Origin: Kaistella solincola
Lineage (GTDB): Bacteria; Bacteroidota; Bacteroidia; Flavobacteriales; Weeksellaceae
Length of the DNA stretch: 64,000 bases
Direction of reading: 5' to 3'
Assembly (NCBI RefSeq): GCF_000812875.1
Contig: NZ_JSYK01000003.1
Span: 558,001-622,000 of the forward strand
This document shows, in pieces, positions 62,663-64,000 of the stretch (positions are counted from its first letter, which is position 1; every line of letters begins with the position of its first letter). A program made the translations under genes and the position numbers. Under the pieces are notes generated by a model. It saw only the letters and a list, made by a program, of their open reading frames with translations, searched no databases and had not been told where the DNA came from.

Positions 62663-62950
62663 GAAAAATTTGCCGCTAAAACAACCATTTTTTTCATTTT
62701 TACCCAAATACCTTTAACGAACTTTTACCTCCAAAAAATTCCGCATTTTTGATTAATCTTTTGTGGTTAAAACATTTTCTCCAAAGAAAAAATTCGCCGC
62801 TAAAACCATCATTTTTTTCATTTTTACCCAAACACCTCTAATAAACTTTTACATCCAAAAAAAATTCCGCTCCTTTGATAATCTTTCGTGGTTAAAAATT
62901 TTATCCAAGCAAAAATTCCCCGCTAAAACCATCAAAAATCTCATTTCAAC
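62663..62950 (+). repeat. 123-bp tandem repeat, 2.3 copies
   Basis: Unit 1 62663-62785, unit 2 62786-62908, partial unit 3 62909-62950. Shared blocks in order: GCCGCTAAAAC, CATTTTTTTCATTTTTACCCAAA, AAACTTTTACAYCCAAAAAA-type, ATTCCGC, AATCTTTYGTGGTTAAA and TCCAA. Identity between units 1 and 2 is roughly 85% by eye. It fills the 483-bp gap between rpsA and the next gene. Confidence 0.85.
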
Positions 62951-63021
62951 AACAAGTCGTAAATGTAAAGACATTCCCTTAAAAAAAACACAACAAACCT
63001 CCGCCGAACCAAATTATTCAC

Positions 63022-63029
63022 TAATTTTG
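63022..63029 (+). promoter_or_regulatory. -7 box of the reprolysin-like gene
   Basis: TAATTTTG, an exact match 19 nt before ATG 63049 and just behind the tandem repeat. Confidence 0.55.
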
Positions 63030-63048
63030 AAAGCGAAATCCAACAATT

Positions 63049-64000
63049 ATGACAAAAAAATTACTCTCAACATTATTAATATGTTTTGTACTGTTGCTCT
63101 TCGGCCAAAAAGTGCCGGAAAATGCAATGCCGGGGAAAGTATTTCCACTCAACACCACAGAGTTTTCTGCGCAAGTTAAAAGCGCAAATTCAGCTAAAGG
63201 CAAATCTGATCTTACCATCAAATTGCCGCTGAAAGACGGTCGTTTGGAAACTTTTACACTTACCCAAAACGACCTTACGAAAAACACCAGCCTTTCCATC
63301 AAAACTTTTGACGGAATTTCAAAAGACGGAAAAACCACATTAAAACTTTCCTTTTTCGGCGACAAAATCAACGCGATTATAAAATCTGCCGACGGATATT
63401 TTATGCTGGAGCCGTACGAAACCCAAGCCAACGAATACCGGTTGTACAATATGTTTGATGACCTCGGCGGAAAAGTGAGCTGCGGCATCGATCAAAGTTT
63501 GGAGCTGAAAAGCGAGTTTGAGGAAATTAAAAAGCAGGCAAGTGTTTTAAAATTAGCTTCTGCGCCATATTTTCCGTACGGAAATACTTTAAGGAAATTC
63601 CGCATGGCGATTGCGACAACCGGAGAATTCACCCAGAAATTCGGAAGTCAAGATAATGCTTTAGCCGAAGCGTTGAATATGCTGAATCTTATCAATCTTG
63701 TTTACGAAACAGAACTATCAGTTAGTTTTGTGGCGATTGCGGAAACTTTAAACAAAACCTTAATCTTCCCGAATCCTACTACCGATCCGTTTACCGTGAG
63801 TTCTACTTTTGCGAGCGCCAACAATTCGCAGGCAGGTTTTACCACGATGAACAACAACGCAACTTTGCCGTACTCAAAATACGATATTGGGCACACTTTC
63901 AATATTATGGAGAGTTCCGAAAGAACTGCGCAGGGGCAGGCCGGTCCGAATCCTTGTACTCCCGGGTCCAGCGCGCGCGCCTGGAGCCAATGGACGGTTT
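63049..64000 (+). CDS. Reprolysin-like secreted metalloprotease, N-terminal part (3' end outside window)
   Basis: 317 codons are visible, frame open to the window end. The signal peptide MTKKLLSTLLICFVLLLFG is followed by a propeptide-like region (about 30-175) and then FRMAIATTGEFTQKFGSQDNALAEALNMLNLINLVYETEL, the start of the Bacteroidetes reprolysin (M12B-like) catalytic domain, with YDIGHTFNIM and a CTPGSSARAW segment that usually comes just before the HExxHxxGxxH zinc motif. That motif would lie beyond base 64000. These proteins commonly end in a T9SS sorting domain, not visible here. Confidence 0.8.
   Translation, partial: MTKKLLSTLLICFVLLLFGQKVPENAMPGKVFPLNTTEFSAQVKSANSAKGKSDLTIKLPLKDGRLETFTLTQNDLTKNTSLSIKTFDGISKDGKTTLKLSFFGDKINAIIKSADGYFMLEPYETQANEYRLYNMFDDLGGKVSCGIDQSLELKSEFEEIKKQASVLKLASAPYFPYGNTLRKFRMAIATTGEFTQKFGSQDNALAEALNMLNLINLVYETELSVSFVAIAETLNKTLIFPNPTTDPFTVSSTFASANNSQAGFTTMNNNATLPYSKYDIGHTFNIMESSERTAQGQAGPNPCTPGSSARAWSQWTV

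Noticed and set aside
62663-62950. CRISPR array
   Set aside because: Units are 123 bp, contiguous and without unique spacers; there are no cas genes.
62763-63179. 138-codon plus-strand frame over the tandem repeat and the protease start
   Set aside because: Lysine- and phenylalanine-rich translation of repeat DNA, out of frame with the protease whose signal peptide is clear.

Overview
The window is chromosomal DNA of a Bacteroidetes bacterium, most likely a flavobacterium of the Chryseobacterium/Kaistella group. The evidence is AT-rich sequence, start sites preceded by the Bacteroidetes -7 box TAnnTTTG instead of strong Shine-Dalgarno sites, gldF/gldG, a type IX secretion C-terminal domain, an ATP synthase cluster without atpD/atpC, and hisGDCBHAFI with a bifunctional hisB. 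No tRNA, rRNA, CRISPR array, insertion sequence or prophage was seen.

Layout. 1-5.5 kb: the 3' end of purL, a satD/DUF3307 pair preceded by four operator-like inverted repeats, then purC and purF. 5.5-24 kb: housekeeping genes (outer membrane barrels, aroB, proline dehydrogenase, priA, PBP4, a T9SS M1 peptidase, kbl, gldG/gldF/hemJ, a SAM hydrolase homologue, phoH, ffh). 24-29.5 kb: a small membrane protein and atpBEFHAG, with a hairpin after atpE. 29.6-34.7 kb: a CorC-like protein, clpS, rhomboid, prmC, an NlpC/P60 lipoprotein and dapD. 34.8-42 kb: the complete histidine operon behind a leader peptide with four consecutive His codons and a terminator. 42.1-53 kb: thrS-infC and rpmI-rplT, normally one operon, are separated here by about 7.7 kb of opposite-strand genes: a zinc alcohol dehydrogenase plus an unknown protein between two 163-bp GC-rich direct repeats, an McrB/McrC restriction pair, a GNAT acetyltransferase and an amidase. 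53-60.5 kb: stress protein, DUF4230, thioredoxin-like, pyrophosphohydrolase, acyl-CoA dehydrogenase, a four-repeat helix-hairpin-helix protein, a MerR regulator and a DbpA-like helicase. 60.6-64 kb: rpsA, a 123-bp tandem repeat, and the start of a reprolysin-like protease cut by the window end.

The most notable non-coding signals are the satD operators, the his attenuator, a non-AUG start of infC, and a superfamily of intergenic repeats with a conserved frame and a variable hairpin. The best candidates for poorly described biology are the satD/DUF3307 unit with its operators and the repeat-flanked accessory insert carrying McrBC. Everything here was read by eye; no database search or folding program was run.
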